From Actinomadura mexicana (lineage in GTDB: Bacteria > Actinomycetota > Actinomycetes > Streptosporangiales > Streptosporangiaceae), in the NCBI RefSeq assembly GCF_900188105.1, contig NZ_FZNP01000008.1, positions 186,001 to 250,000 on the forward strand: a stretch of DNA of 64,000 bases, given 5' to 3'. The translations under genes and the position numbers were made by a program. Shown here one piece after another: positions 24,602 through 34,225 of this stretch. The notes below the pieces were generated by a model that had not been told where the DNA came from, made no database searches, and saw only the letters and a list, made by a program, of their open reading frames with translations. Each line of letters starts with the position of its first letter. Position 1 is the stretch's first letter.

Positions 24602-27589
24602 TCAGCGAGTCAGGGAGAAGGTGCTCAGGCGGGTCTCGCCCTTGAAGACCAGGTAGACGTCGTGGTTGCCGTGGGCTCCGGCCAGTGGCGCGGTGATCTC
24701 CTTGTAGGTGTAGTCGTCGACGGTGGGCGGGACGGTGAGGGTTCCGGCGCGGGGGCCGTCCGGACGGTCCAGGCGGACCTCGACGGTGGCGGCGGACGTG
24801 CCCGCCGCGCGCGCGGTGATCCTTCCGGTGGACGAGCCGAGGTCGGCGCCGGCGAACTTCAGCCAGGAGCCGGCCGCGCCGGCCACCGCGTCACCGGACG
24901 TCTTCGTCTCGTCGACCAGCCGGACGCCGTTCTGGTCGTCGAAGTCGGCGGCGCGGGTCGGCGTCGCGAGGTCGCGGGCGGGAATCGTCTCGCCGCGCAC
25001 GTCGAGGGCCGCGCGCCGCCTGATGTCGGTGGACGAGGCGCCGACGAGCAGGTCGTGCCTCGACTCCTCGACCGCCCACCTGTTGCGCGTGACGTCCCAG
25101 ACGGCGAGGTCCGACGCCTTCAGCCGGAGCGTCGCGGTCACCGTCCGGCCGGGGGCCGCATGGACCTTGGCGAAGGCGCGCAGCCTCTTCACCGGCTGCT
25201 TCACCCGCGACTTCCGCTGGTGCGTGTAGAGCTGGACGACCTCGTCCCCGGCCCTCCCACCGGTGTTGGTCACCGGCACCGTGACGGTGACCGTCCCGTC
25301 GCGTCCGATGGAGCGGGCGCTGAGCCGCGGCTTGCCGTACCGGAACGCGGTGTAGGAGAGGCCGTACCCGAACGGGTAGAGCGGCTCACCCTTGAAGTAC
25401 TGGTACGTCCGGTCCGACTTGATGATGTCGTAGTCGAGGATGTCGGGCAGGTCGGCGTCGGAGCGGTACCAGGTCTGCGGCAGCCTGCCCGAGGGGCTCT
25501 CGTCGCCGAACAGGAGGGACGCCAGGGCGGTGCCCGTCTCGGCTCCTGCATGGCTCGTCCACAGGATCGCCGGGACGTTCTGCTGCTCCCAGTCGAGCGT
25601 CGTGGGATAGCTGTTCTCCACCACGACGACCGTCTTCGGGTTCGCCTTGCGGACGGCCTTGACGAGTTCGGACTGCCCTTCGGCCAGCGCCATCGTGGTG
25701 CGGTCGTGGTCCTCGCGTCCGTTGATGAACGGCATGCTGCCGACCACGACGACGGCGGCGCCGGCCCCCGTCACGGCCTTGACCGCCGAATCCACGCCGC
25801 TGCTGACGACGTCCCTGGAGAAGCGGGACGCCTCGGCCTTCGTGGTGAGGGCGAGCGTTCCGTCGTCCTGAGCCTTCACGTAGGTCTTCGCCGGATCGGC
25901 CCAGTCGTAGGCCTTCTCGTAACCGGCGTAGCGGAGCAGGAAGTCGCCGCCGTCCTGCTTCTCCAGCTTGAACATCTGCTGGACGAACCAGCCGTTCGGC
26001 TGGTCCTGGTCATTGGCGAACGTGTCGCCCCAGTCGTAGCGGCCGACCGTCTTGCCGTTGGCGGCGCTGCGCAAGGTCACGATGCCCTGGCCCCAGTCGA
26101 ACACGTCGAACTGCGTCGTGGCGTCGGCGGACGAGGCGGGTCCGGTCTTCAGAACCGCGCCGGAGCCCGTTCCACCGGCGATGTACCTGCCGGTCCTCAC
26201 GTCCTTGAGGGCGATGCGGTCGACGCCCTCGCTGGAGGTCACCGCACCGGCGCGCTTCCTGATGCCGTCCAGCGGCGTGACCTTGTAGGGCAGCGAGCCG
26301 GAGTACCAGTCGGTGTAGAGGGTGTCGGACAGCGGTCCCACGACCGCGACCTTCTGCTTCGAGAGCGGCAGGGTCGCGCGCCGGTTCTTCAGCAGCACCA
26401 TCTGCTCCGCCGCGGCCGTGCGGGCCAGGGCGCGGTGCGCCGGGCTGTCCACCGCGTCCTTGGTGATCTTGCCGTAGGGGCCGCCGCCCGGGTCGAACTC
26501 GCCGAGCCGCACCCGCACGCTCATGATGTGCTCCGCCGCCCGGTCGACGTCGGACTCGGCGATCAGCCCGCGCGACAGCGCCTCCTTGACCGCGTTCACG
26601 GTGATGGAGGAGTTCGTGTCGTCGGTGGTGAAGCTGTCCACGCCCGCCTTGAGGATCGCCGCGTCGCCGGTGGCCAGGTCGGGGTGGTACTTCTGGGAGC
26701 CGACGAGGTTGTTGGGGGCGCCCGCGTCGGTGACGTTGAACAGGGTCCGGTCCGACCAGGAGCGGACGAGCCCGCCGGCGTCGGGGGTGACCGTGGCGGG
26801 CCGGCCGTTGACGAGGTTGTAGGACGTCATGATCCCGGTCGCGGCGTCGCGGGCGAGCGGCATCCGGAACGGGACCTCGTCGTACTCCCGGCGAACCCGG
26901 GGCCGCAGGCTGGAGGACGTCTGGTCGCGGCGGATCTCGTTGTTGTTGGCCATGTAGTGCTTGAGGACCGGCGCCGCCTTGAGCCGCCCGGGGTCGTCGC
27001 CCTGCATGCCGCGGCCGTAGGCGGTGGCGAGCAGGCCGGTGAGCAGCGGGTCCTCGGAGTAGCCCTCCTCGTTGCGCCCCCAGCGCGGGTCGCGGAGCAG
27101 GTTGACGACCGGAGCCCACAGTTGCAGGCCCCAGACGTCGGGGTTCTCGCCGTGGTAGCCGCGGGCCTCGTCGCCGACGGCCGAGCCGATCCTCTTCATC
27201 AGGGCCGGGTCCCAGGTCGCGCCGAGCCCGACCGACTGCGGGAACACCGTTCCCTTCGCGGTCACGACGGCGCCGCCGTCGTGGACGTCGGTGGACCACG
27301 CGACCCCGTGCAAAGCCTCGGTGCCGGTCTTGAACCGGCCGATGCCGAGCCGCGGGATCGCGGGCTGGTACTGGTGCAGCAGCGAGATCTTCTCGTCGAG
27401 CGTGAGCCGGCCGACCAGGTCGTCCACCCGGGTCTGGACGGGCAGCGACGGGTCGCGGAACGGGTAGGTCTCGCGGGCGGCGGCGGGCGCCGTCCACGCG
27501 AGGGGGGCCGCCAGCGCGGCGGCGAGGACGAGGGTCAGCGACCGGTTGCGCCGGCCGGGGGAACGGGGGTTGCGACGGGTCCTGTGCAA
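24602..27589 (-). CDS. Secreted multidomain GH3 beta-glucosidase/xylosidase
   Basis: A 995-residue exported enzyme with an Arg-rich signal peptide (residues about 1-38). The GH3 N-domain follows, with LKHYMANNNE and the nucleophile region FNVTDAGAPNN; then the GH3 C-domain, with a fascin-like insertion (IALKDVRTGRYIAGG) in it; then a fibronectin-type segment (TVTVPVTNTGGRAGDEVVQLY); and a CBM6-like C-terminal domain. The TTG start is supported by AAGGAG five bases away. The TCGAAGCGCTTCGA operator 38 bases upstream links it to the xyloglucan regulator. Proposed job: release of glucose or xylose from oligosaccharides outside the cell. Confidence 0.88.
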   Translation of the reverse strand: MHRTRRNPRSPGRRNRSLTLVLAAALAAPLAWTAPAAARETYPFRDPSLPVQTRVDDLVGRLTLDEKISLLHQYQPAIPRLGIGRFKTGTEALHGVAWSTDVHDGGAVVTAKGTVFPQSVGLGATWDPALMKRIGSAVGDEARGYHGENPDVWGLQLWAPVVNLLRDPRWGRNEEGYSEDPLLTGLLATAYGRGMQGDDPGRLKAAPVLKHYMANNNEIRRDQTSSSLRPRVRREYDEVPFRMPLARDAATGIMTSYNLVNGRPATVTPDAGGLVRSWSDRTLFNVTDAGAPNNLVGSQKYHPDLATGDAAILKAGVDSFTTDDTNSSITVNAVKEALSRGLIAESDVDRAAEHIMSVRVRLGEFDPGGGPYGKITKDAVDSPAHRALARTAAAEQMVLLKNRRATLPLSKQKVAVVGPLSDTLYTDWYSGSLPYKVTPLDGIRKRAGAVTSSEGVDRIALKDVRTGRYIAGGTGSGAVLKTGPASSADATTQFDVFDWGQGIVTLRSAANGKTVGRYDWGDTFANDQDQPNGWFVQQMFKLEKQDGGDFLLRYAGYEKAYDWADPAKTYVKAQDDGTLALTTKAEASRFSRDVVSSGVDSAVKAVTGAGAAVVVVGSMPFINGREDHDRTTMALAEGQSELVKAVRKANPKTVVVVENSYPTTLDWEQQNVPAILWTSHAGAETGTALASLLFGDESPSGRLPQTWYRSDADLPDILDYDIIKSDRTYQYFKGEPLYPFGYGLSYTAFRYGKPRLSARSIGRDGTVTVTVPVTNTGGRAGDEVVQLYTHQRKSRVKQPVKRLRAFAKVHAAPGRTVTATLRLKASDLAVWDVTRNRWAVEESRHDLLVGASSTDIRRRAALDVRGETIPARDLATPTRAADFDDQNGVRLVDETKTSGDAVAGAAGSWLKFAGADLGSSTGRITARAAGTSAATVEVRLDRPDGPRAGTLTVPPTVDDYTYKEITAPLAGAHGNHDVYLVFKGETRLSTFSLTR

Positions 27590-27626
27590 CTGTTCTCCTT
27601 CTGGAACGTCCCCCGAGCAATGGCTG

Positions 27627-27640
27627 TCGAAGCGCTTCGA
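27627..27640 (-). promoter_or_regulatory. LacI-type operator before the GH3 gene
   Basis: TCGAAGCGCTTCGA is a perfect 14-base palindrome 38 bases upstream of the GH3 start. The same sequence recurs at 35541-35554, before the xyloglucan importer. The central CG step and length are typical of LacI-family boxes; the regulator at 27695-28702 is the obvious ligand. Confidence 0.75.
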
Positions 27641-27694
27641 TAACGGCCCGGAAAGGGCCCCTCACCTCCTTCGTCGGCGTAGGGAACCGGCCTC

Positions 27695-28702
27695 TCAGCG
27701 GGGCGCGGGCGCGCTGCTGGCGCGCCGGGTCAGGGTGGGCGGGAGCAGGGTCGCGGCGGGCACGGGCACGCCGTCGAGCTTGGACATCAGCAGTTCCACG
27801 GCGCGCCCGCCGACCTCCTCGGCGGGGATCGCCACCGACGTCAGGGGCGGCTCGGCGTGCTCGGCCATCTCGTCCGGGCACAGCGCGACGACCGACACGT
27901 CCTCGGGGACGCGCCGGCCGGCCGCGCGCAGCGCCCGCACCACGGGGCCGACGACCGGCTCGTTGTGGACGAGGACGCCGGTGAGGCCGGGACGCTCGGC
28001 GAGCAGCCGGGCGACGAGCGCGCGGGCGGCGTCCGCGGTCGCCTCGCACGGGTGGACGTCCCCGGACAGGCCGTGCTCGCCGACCGCGGCGGCGAACCCG
28101 TCGGCGACCCGCTGGGCGTAGCCGGTCTGCCGCGCGTACACCTCGGGCGGCGAGCCGATCAGCGCGATCTCCCGGTGGCCGAGCCCGGCGAGGTGCTGGA
28201 CGCAGACCGCGCCGGCGGCGTGGAAGTCGAGGTCGATGCAGGTGAGGTCGCCCGCGTCGGCGGGGAAGCCGATGAGCACGCTCGGCCGGTCCAGGGAGCG
28301 CAGCAGCGGCAGCCGCGGGTCCCTCATCTGGACGTCCATGACGATCAGCGCGTCGACCAGGGCGCTGTCGGCGACGCGCCGCAGGCCGTCCTCGCCCTCC
28401 TCCTGGGTGAGCAGCAGGACGTCGTGGTCGTGGCCGCGCGCGGCGGTGACGACGGAGACGGCGAACTGCATGACCACCGGCACGGCGATGCCGGAGCGCA
28501 GCGGGATCATCAGCGCCAGCACGTTGGAGCGGCTGCTGGCGAGGGCGCGGGCGCCCGCATGCGGCCGGTAGCCGAGCTCGTGGATGCTCTCCCGGACGCG
28601 CCGCCGGGTCTCCTCGGAGATCGAGCGCTTCCCGCTCAGCACGTAGGAGACCGTGCTCGGCGACACTCCCGCGTGCCGTGCCACATCAGTGATCTTGACC
28701 AC
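27695..28702 (-). CDS. LacI-family regulator of the xyloglucan-oligosaccharide locus
   Basis: A 335-residue LacI regulator: helix-turn-helix ITDVARHAGVSPSTVSYVLSGKRSI, hinge LGYRPHAGARALASSRSNVLALM and a sugar-binding domain (DLTCIDLDFHAAGAVCVQHLAGLGHREIALIG). GTG start. Located between the GH1 and GH3 genes on the same strand. A half-site TCGAAGCG at 28720-28727, just upstream, may mark self-regulation. Two perfect palindromes in the window match its expected box. Confidence 0.85.
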   Translation of the reverse strand: MVKITDVARHAGVSPSTVSYVLSGKRSISEETRRRVRESIHELGYRPHAGARALASSRSNVLALMIPLRSGIAVPVVMQFAVSVVTAARGHDHDVLLLTQEEGEDGLRRVADSALVDALIVMDVQMRDPRLPLLRSLDRPSVLIGFPADAGDLTCIDLDFHAAGAVCVQHLAGLGHREIALIGSPPEVYARQTGYAQRVADGFAAAVGEHGLSGDVHPCEATADAARALVARLLAERPGLTGVLVHNEPVVGPVVRALRAAGRRVPEDVSVVALCPDEMAEHAEPPLTSVAIPAEEVGGRAVELLMSKLDGVPVPAATLLPPTLTRRASSAPAPR

Positions 28703-28765
28703 GGACCGTCCCGTCGTCCTCGAAGCGGTGGAGAGTGCGAATGATCGTAACCCCGTGCGCGGGCG

Positions 28766-30130
28766 TCACGACGGGCCGCGGGCGATGGCGTCGCGGTACC
28801 AGTGGGCGCTGTCCTTCCAGGTGCGGTCGCCGGTGGCGTAGTCGACGTGGACGAGACCGAAGCGCTTGGAGTAGCCGTAGGCCCATTCGAAGTTGTCCAG
28901 CAGCGACCAGGCGAAGTAGCCGCGGACGTCGGCCCCCGCCTGGCACGCCCGCTCGACGGCGGCGATGTGGTCGCGCAGGTAGGCGATGCGCCGGCCGTCC
29001 CGGACGCGGCCGTCGCCGTCCACCGCGTCGGCGAACGCGGCGCCGTTCTCGGTGACCATCAGCGGCGTGTCCGGGTACTCGCGGTGCAGCCGCAGGAGGA
29101 GCTCCTCCATGCCGGTCGCGTCGATCGGCCAGCCCATCTCGGTGCGGGGGCCGGGCTGCTCGGCGAACTCGACGGCGTCGCAGCCGACGAACGGACTGGC
29201 CGCGCCCCTGCGGTGGCCGTCCTCGTGGGCGCGCGGGGTGGCGCCGTCCCAGTCCCGGACGAGGGTGGGCGAGTAGTAGTTGACGCCCAGGACGTCGAGC
29301 GGCGCGGCGATGATGTCCGCGTCCCCGTCGCGCAGAAAGCCCCAGTCGGTGAGGGGGGCCGTGTCCTCCAGGAGGTCGGCGGGGTAGCCGTTGCCCAGCA
29401 TCGGGTCGAGGAAGACGCGGTTGGCGACGGCGTCCACCCGCCGGACCGCCTCCGCGTCGCCGCGCAGGTGGTGCAGGTTGAGCGTGACCGAGTGCCGCGC
29501 GGACGGCGACACCACGCCGCGCAGCGCGCGGACCGCGAGGCCGTGCGCGAGGTTCAGGTGGTGCGCGGCGGCGAGCGCGGCGACCGGGTCGGCGCGGCCG
29601 GGGGCGTGCACGCCGGACGCGTAGCCGAGGAACGCCGAGCACCACGGCTCGTTCAGCGTCGTCCAGGTGTGGACGCGGTCGCCGAGGACACGCCCGACAC
29701 GCTCGGCGTAGTCGGCGAACCGGCGTGGCGTGTCGCGGTCCGGCCAGCCGCCGGCGTCCTCCAGCGCCTGCGGCAGGTCCCAGTGGTAGAGCGTCGCGAC
29801 CGGGGCGATGCCGTGGTCGAGCAGCCCGTCGACCAGGCGGGAGTAGAAGTCCAGGCCCTTGGGGCTCGGCGTCCCGCCCGGCAGGACCCGCGACCATGAG
29901 ATGGAGAACCGGTAGGCGCCGATGCCGAGCTCGGCCATCGTCGCGAGGTCCTCCTCCCAGCGGTGGTAGTGGTCCGTGGCGACGTCGCCGGTGTCGCCGT
30001 TCAGGACCTTGCCGGGGGTGTGGCTGAAGGTGTCCCAGATGGACGGCGCGCGGCCGTCCTCCCGGGCCGCGCCCTCGATCTGGTAGGCGGCGGTGGCCGC
30101 TCCCCACACGAACCCTTCGGGGAACCCCAT
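28766..30130 (-). CDS. GH1 beta-glucosidase of the xyloglucan locus
   Basis: A 454-residue family 1 enzyme with acid/base TLNEPWCSAFLGYASG, nucleophile VTENGAAF and WSLLDNFEWAYGYSKRFG. Its ATG start overlaps the alpha-xylosidase stop by one base (TGATG), so the two enzymes are made in step. It would cleave the glucan backbone once xylose side chains have been removed. A paralogue of the cellobiose operon's bglC at 20905. Confidence 0.95.
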   Translation of the reverse strand: MGFPEGFVWGAATAAYQIEGAAREDGRAPSIWDTFSHTPGKVLNGDTGDVATDHYHRWEEDLATMAELGIGAYRFSISWSRVLPGGTPSPKGLDFYSRLVDGLLDHGIAPVATLYHWDLPQALEDAGGWPDRDTPRRFADYAERVGRVLGDRVHTWTTLNEPWCSAFLGYASGVHAPGRADPVAALAAAHHLNLAHGLAVRALRGVVSPSARHSVTLNLHHLRGDAEAVRRVDAVANRVFLDPMLGNGYPADLLEDTAPLTDWGFLRDGDADIIAAPLDVLGVNYYSPTLVRDWDGATPRAHEDGHRRGAASPFVGCDAVEFAEQPGPRTEMGWPIDATGMEELLLRLHREYPDTPLMVTENGAAFADAVDGDGRVRDGRRIAYLRDHIAAVERACQAGADVRGYFAWSLLDNFEWAYGYSKRFGLVHVDYATGDRTWKDSAHWYRDAIARGPS

Positions 30131-32421
30131 CAGCTCTCCTCTTCCAAGGTGACGACCACTTCGCCACCGGTCGCCTTGACGAGGACACCGTGCGGATGGT
30201 CTGACGACTCCCCGCCCTCGACCGCGGCCACGCGGGCGTTGACGAGGAGGACGTTCCAGTTTCCCTCGCCTGTCACGCGCAGGTTTTCACCGTTTCTCAC
30301 GGTCGTGAACGTGCTGTCACCGACCTGGGTGACGACGGTGTCCCCGTCGGCGGGCTCGTACACGCGCAACGTGACGCCGTCAGCATGGTCGTAGTCGGGA
30401 CGGTCGTCCACCGCGCCCTCCGGAAAGACCGCACCTGGACGGACGAGCAGCGGCACGCTGTCGAACCCGTGCCGTTCACGGACCCAACGGCCGCCCTCGA
30501 CCCGCTCGCCGGTGAGGTAGTGCGTCCACACACCCGCCGGCACGTAGTAGGCGACCTCTCCGCCGGACGAGAACACCGGCGCGACGAGCAGGTCGTCGCC
30601 CAGCATGTACTGGCGTTCCAGATGCGTGCAGGCGGGGTCGTCCGGGAAGTCGACGACCATCGCGCGCATCATCGGCAGCCCCTCCCCGTACGCCTGGCGG
30701 GCCGCGCCGGCCAGGTAGGGCATCAGGCGCATCTTCAGGCGGGTGAAGTGCCGCAGGACGTCCACCGACTCCTCGTCGAACAGCCACGGCACCCGGTAGG
30801 AGTGGCTGCCGTGCAGGCGGCTGTGCGAGGACAGCAGCCCGAACGCGATCCAGCGCTTGAACAGCGCCGGATCGGGCGTCCCCTCGAAGCCGCCGATGTC
30901 GTGGCTCCAGTAGCCGAACCCCGACATGCCCAGGGAGAGGCCGCCGCGAAGGCTCTCCCCCATGGCCTCGAAGCTCGATTCGGCGTCGCCGCCCCAGTGC
31001 ACGGGAAAGCGCTGCCCGCCGGTCGTGGCGGACCGGGCGAAGACCACCGCCTCGCCCTCGCCGCGCTTCTTGCGCAGCAGGTCGAAAACGGTCTGGTTGT
31101 AGAGGAAGGTGTAGTAGTTGTGCGCCCGTTCCGGGTCGGAGCCGTCGTGGTACACGACGTCGGTGGGGATGCGTTCGCCGAAGTCGGTCTTGAAGCAGTC
31201 CACGCCCATGTCGAGCAGCGCTTCCAGCTTTCCCGCGTACCATTCCCGCGCCTCGGGATTGGTGAAGTCGACGACGGCCAGGCCGGGCTGCCACTTGTCC
31301 CACTGCCACACGTCCCCGTCCGGCCGGTTCAGCAGGTAACCGCGCGAACGCCCCTCCTCGAACAGCGGGGAGCGCTGCCCGATGTAGGGGTTGATCCAGA
31401 CGCAGACCCGCAGGCCGCGGTCCCGCAGCCGGCGCAGCATCCCCTCCGGGTCGGGGAACACCCGCGGGTCCCATTCGAAGTCGCACCACTGGAACTCGCG
31501 CATCCAGAAGCAGTCGAAATGGAAGACGCTGAACGGCAGGTCGCGCGACGCCATCCCCTCGATGAACGAGGTGACGGTCTCCTCGTCGTAGGACGTCGTG
31601 AACGAAGTGGACAACCACAGCCCGAACGACCAGTCGGGCAGCCGCGCCGGCCGTCCGGTGAGCGCCGTGTACTTGCGGAGGATCTCCTTCGGCGACGGAC
31701 CGTAGATGACGAAGTACCGCATCGACTGGCCCTCGACGCTGAACTGCGTCCGGGCGACGGCCTCCGACGCCACCTCGAACGAGACCCGCCCGGGATGGTC
31801 GACGAAGACGCCGTAACCCGCGTTGGTCAGGTAGAACGGCACGTTCTTGTACGCCTGCTCGCTCGCCGTTCCGCCGTCGGCGTTCCACACGTCCACGGCC
31901 TGGCCGTTCTTCACCAGCGGCCCGAACCGTTCACCGAGCCCGTAGACGAAGTGGTCGACGCCGAGGTCGAGCTGTTCGCGCACGTAGTGGCGACCGTCGC
32001 CGGTGTCGATGACGGCCTGCGCCTTGGGCGCGCTCCCGGTCAGGCGGCGCCCGCCCGCAAGGAAGTCGACGCCCCACTCCCCCTCGCGCCCGACCCGGAC
32101 CGACAGGGCGCCCGACGTCAGCGTCGCCGCCTCATCGTCCACGGACACCTCCCCCGTCGGGTCGGCGGCCAGCTCGAACTCGGGGCCGCGCCGCCTCTCC
32201 CCCGCGAAGTGGGTGAGGGTGACGCCGATGACGTCCGGCATCGGCGACTCGCACGTCACCGTCACCACCGGCCCCTTGAGCAGGTCGCCCCGGTGCCGGA
32301 TCCGCTGCACCGGCGCGTGCACCGTGAACCCGCCGGGAACGGCGTCCACGTCGAGGACCTCCACCGGATGCGACGCCCGCACACCCTCGCGCAGCATCCA
32401 GTAGCCGTCACTGAACTTCAT
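30130..32421 (-). CDS. yicI: GH31 alpha-xylosidase
   Basis: A 763-residue cytosolic family 31 enzyme very like E. coli YicI. The nucleophile block DCFKTDFGERIPTDVVYHDGSD is nearly identical, as are SGFGYWSHDIGGFEG (acid/base region) and LLSSHSRLHGSHSYRVPW. YicI releases alpha-xylose from isoprimeverose and xyloglucan oligosaccharides, which fixes the likely substrate of the whole operon. The ATG overlaps the permease stop (TAATG), and its own stop overlaps the GH1 start. Confidence 0.95.
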   Translation of the reverse strand: MKFSDGYWMLREGVRASHPVEVLDVDAVPGGFTVHAPVQRIRHRGDLLKGPVVTVTCESPMPDVIGVTLTHFAGERRRGPEFELAADPTGEVSVDDEAATLTSGALSVRVGREGEWGVDFLAGGRRLTGSAPKAQAVIDTGDGRHYVREQLDLGVDHFVYGLGERFGPLVKNGQAVDVWNADGGTASEQAYKNVPFYLTNAGYGVFVDHPGRVSFEVASEAVARTQFSVEGQSMRYFVIYGPSPKEILRKYTALTGRPARLPDWSFGLWLSTSFTTSYDEETVTSFIEGMASRDLPFSVFHFDCFWMREFQWCDFEWDPRVFPDPEGMLRRLRDRGLRVCVWINPYIGQRSPLFEEGRSRGYLLNRPDGDVWQWDKWQPGLAVVDFTNPEAREWYAGKLEALLDMGVDCFKTDFGERIPTDVVYHDGSDPERAHNYYTFLYNQTVFDLLRKKRGEGEAVVFARSATTGGQRFPVHWGGDAESSFEAMGESLRGGLSLGMSGFGYWSHDIGGFEGTPDPALFKRWIAFGLLSSHSRLHGSHSYRVPWLFDEESVDVLRHFTRLKMRLMPYLAGAARQAYGEGLPMMRAMVVDFPDDPACTHLERQYMLGDDLLVAPVFSSGGEVAYYVPAGVWTHYLTGERVEGGRWVRERHGFDSVPLLVRPGAVFPEGAVDDRPDYDHADGVTLRVYEPADGDTVVTQVGDSTFTTVRNGENLRVTGEGNWNVLLVNARVAAVEGGESSDHPHGVLVKATGGEVVVTLEEES

Positions 32422-33314
32422 TACTTGATCGCCCCCGCCGTGAGTCCGCGCGAAAGGGTGCGCTGGAAGATGAGGAAGAACGCGACGGTCGGCAGGAGGC
32501 CGAGGAGCGACGCGGCGCTGGACATGGTGGCGTCCATGAGGCGCTGGCCCTGCAGGACGCCGAGGGCGACCGAGACCGTCTGGTTCTCGTTGGAGATGAG
32601 GAAGACCATGGGGATCAGGAACTCGTTCCAGGTCCACACGAAGAAGAACACGAGCAGGACCGACAGCGTCGGCCGGACGACCGGGACGACGACCCGCCAC
32701 AGCACCTGCCACCGGCCGGCGCCGTCGATCCGCGCCGCCTCCAGCAGCGGGCGCGGGAACGCCGCCATCACCGACGACAGCAGGTAGGTGCCGAACGCGC
32801 TCTGGATGACCGTGAACACGATGATCACGCTGATCCTGGTGTCGTACAGGCCGATCTGCTTCGACATGTAGTACAGCGGGTAGACGAGCGCCTCCTGCGG
32901 CAGCGTGTTCGCCAGGAGGAGCAGGGCGAGCACCCACATCCGCCCCTTGATCCGGCCGATGCCGAGCGCGTAGGCGTTGAACACCGACAGCAGCACGGCG
33001 AGGACGGCGACGGAGCCGCTGATGACCGCGCTGTTCAGCAGGACGTGCCCGAACTCGACGCGCTCCCAGAACTGCCGGAGGCCGTCCAGGTGGAACCCGT
33101 CCGGCGGCGACAGCGGCCCGCTGGAGGAGTACTCCTGCGGCGTCTTCAGCGCGTTGAAGACCACCACGACGAACGGGATCAGCATGACGCCGGCGAGCGC
33201 GACCAGCGCCACCAGCACCGCGTAGGCCGACGGGCCGCGGCGGCGGGCGCGGCGGGGCCCGCCCCGGCGGTCGCGCGGCGGCGCGCCCGCCTTCCTCGTC
33301 AGCGTCGCGGTCAT
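32421..33314 (-). CDS. Xyloglucan-oligosaccharide ABC permease (MalG type)
   Basis: A 297-residue permease with an Arg-rich N-terminal tail, six hydrophobic segments and the EAA loop PLLEAARIDGAGRWQVLWRVVVPVVRP. ATG start in an ATGA overlap with the other permease, stop overlapping the alpha-xylosidase start. Works with the partner permease and a trans-encoded ATPase. Confidence 0.92.
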   Translation of the reverse strand: MTATLTRKAGAPPRDRRGGPRRARRRGPSAYAVLVALVALAGVMLIPFVVVVFNALKTPQEYSSSGPLSPPDGFHLDGLRQFWERVEFGHVLLNSAVISGSVAVLAVLLSVFNAYALGIGRIKGRMWVLALLLLANTLPQEALVYPLYYMSKQIGLYDTRISVIIVFTVIQSAFGTYLLSSVMAAFPRPLLEAARIDGAGRWQVLWRVVVPVVRPTLSVLLVFFFVWTWNEFLIPMVFLISNENQTVSVALGVLQGQRLMDATMSSAASLLGLLPTVAFFLIFQRTLSRGLTAGAIK

Positions 33315-34225
33315 CGCCCCTCCCCGAGATCGCGTCCCTGCAGACGTAGGAAGACGACGGTCAGCACGACGATGACCAGCGTCAGCACGGTCGCGATCGC
33401 CGAGCCGTAGCCGACGTCGGACTTCTCGAAGAAGTTGACCCAGGAGTAGTAGGACGGCACGTTCGTCGCCCCGCCCGGGCCGCCCTTGGTGAGCACGAAG
33501 ATCTGCGGGAAGGCCTTCAGCGCGGCGATCGTCGTCCACAGCAGCACGACGAAGATCTCCGGCCGGATCTGCGGGACGGTGATGTGCCGGAACCGGCGGC
33601 CCCACGAGGCGCCGTCGATCTCGGCCGCCTCGTACAGCGACGGGTCGACCCGCTGCAGCCCCGACATGAAGATCACCAGGGGGAAGCCGATCTGCATCCA
33701 GACCATGACGCCGACGACGCTCCACAGGGCGGTGGCCGGGTCGCCGAGCCAGTCGTGGGCGAGGGAGCCGAGGCCCACGGCGTCCAGGAGCGCGTTGACC
33801 GCGCCGTTCTCGGGGGCCAGCAGCCAGCTCCACACCACGCCCGCGATGACGACCGGCAGCACCTGCGGCAGGTAGACGCAGGCGCGCAGGACGCTCGCGG
33901 TGCGCGGGCCGAAGTGCCGGTCGACCAGGTCGGTCAGGGCCGCGGCCAGCACCAGTCCGATCACCGTCGGGACGATCGCCATCCCGAAGATGATCAGGAC
34001 GTTGTGCCGGAACGAGGCCCAGAACTCCCCGTCCTGGACGAGCTCGCGGTAGTTGCCGAGCCCGATCCACTCGGGGGTGCCGACGCCCGTCCACTCGGTG
34101 AAGCTCGTCCCGATGTTCATCAGGAACGGCACCCCGATGACGGCGGTGAAGAGGAGCAGGCCGGGGAGCAGATAGGGCAGGTAGCCCCACTGCTCCCGCG
34201 ACCGGCCGCGGCCTGGCGTCGTCAC
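33311..34225 (-). CDS. Xyloglucan-oligosaccharide ABC permease (MalF type)
   Basis: A 304-residue permease with six hydrophobic segments and the EAA loop PSLYEAAEIDGASWGRRFRHITVPQIRP. The GTG start at 34225 overlaps the binding-protein stop. LTKGGPGGATNVPSYYSW near the C-terminus is typical of oligosaccharide permeases. Confidence 0.92.
   Translation of the reverse strand: MTTPGRGRSREQWGYLPYLLPGLLLFTAVIGVPFLMNIGTSFTEWTGVGTPEWIGLGNYRELVQDGEFWASFRHNVLIIFGMAIVPTVIGLVLAAALTDLVDRHFGPRTASVLRACVYLPQVLPVVIAGVVWSWLLAPENGAVNALLDAVGLGSLAHDWLGDPATALWSVVGVMVWMQIGFPLVIFMSGLQRVDPSLYEAAEIDGASWGRRFRHITVPQIRPEIFVVLLWTTIAALKAFPQIFVLTKGGPGGATNVPSYYSWVNFFEKSDVGYGSAIATVLTLVIVVLTVVFLRLQGRDLGEGR

Noticed and set aside
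24662..27643. A 993-codon plus-strand frame opposite the GH3 gene
   Set aside because: No recognisable domain; composition is a mirror of the GH3 codons.
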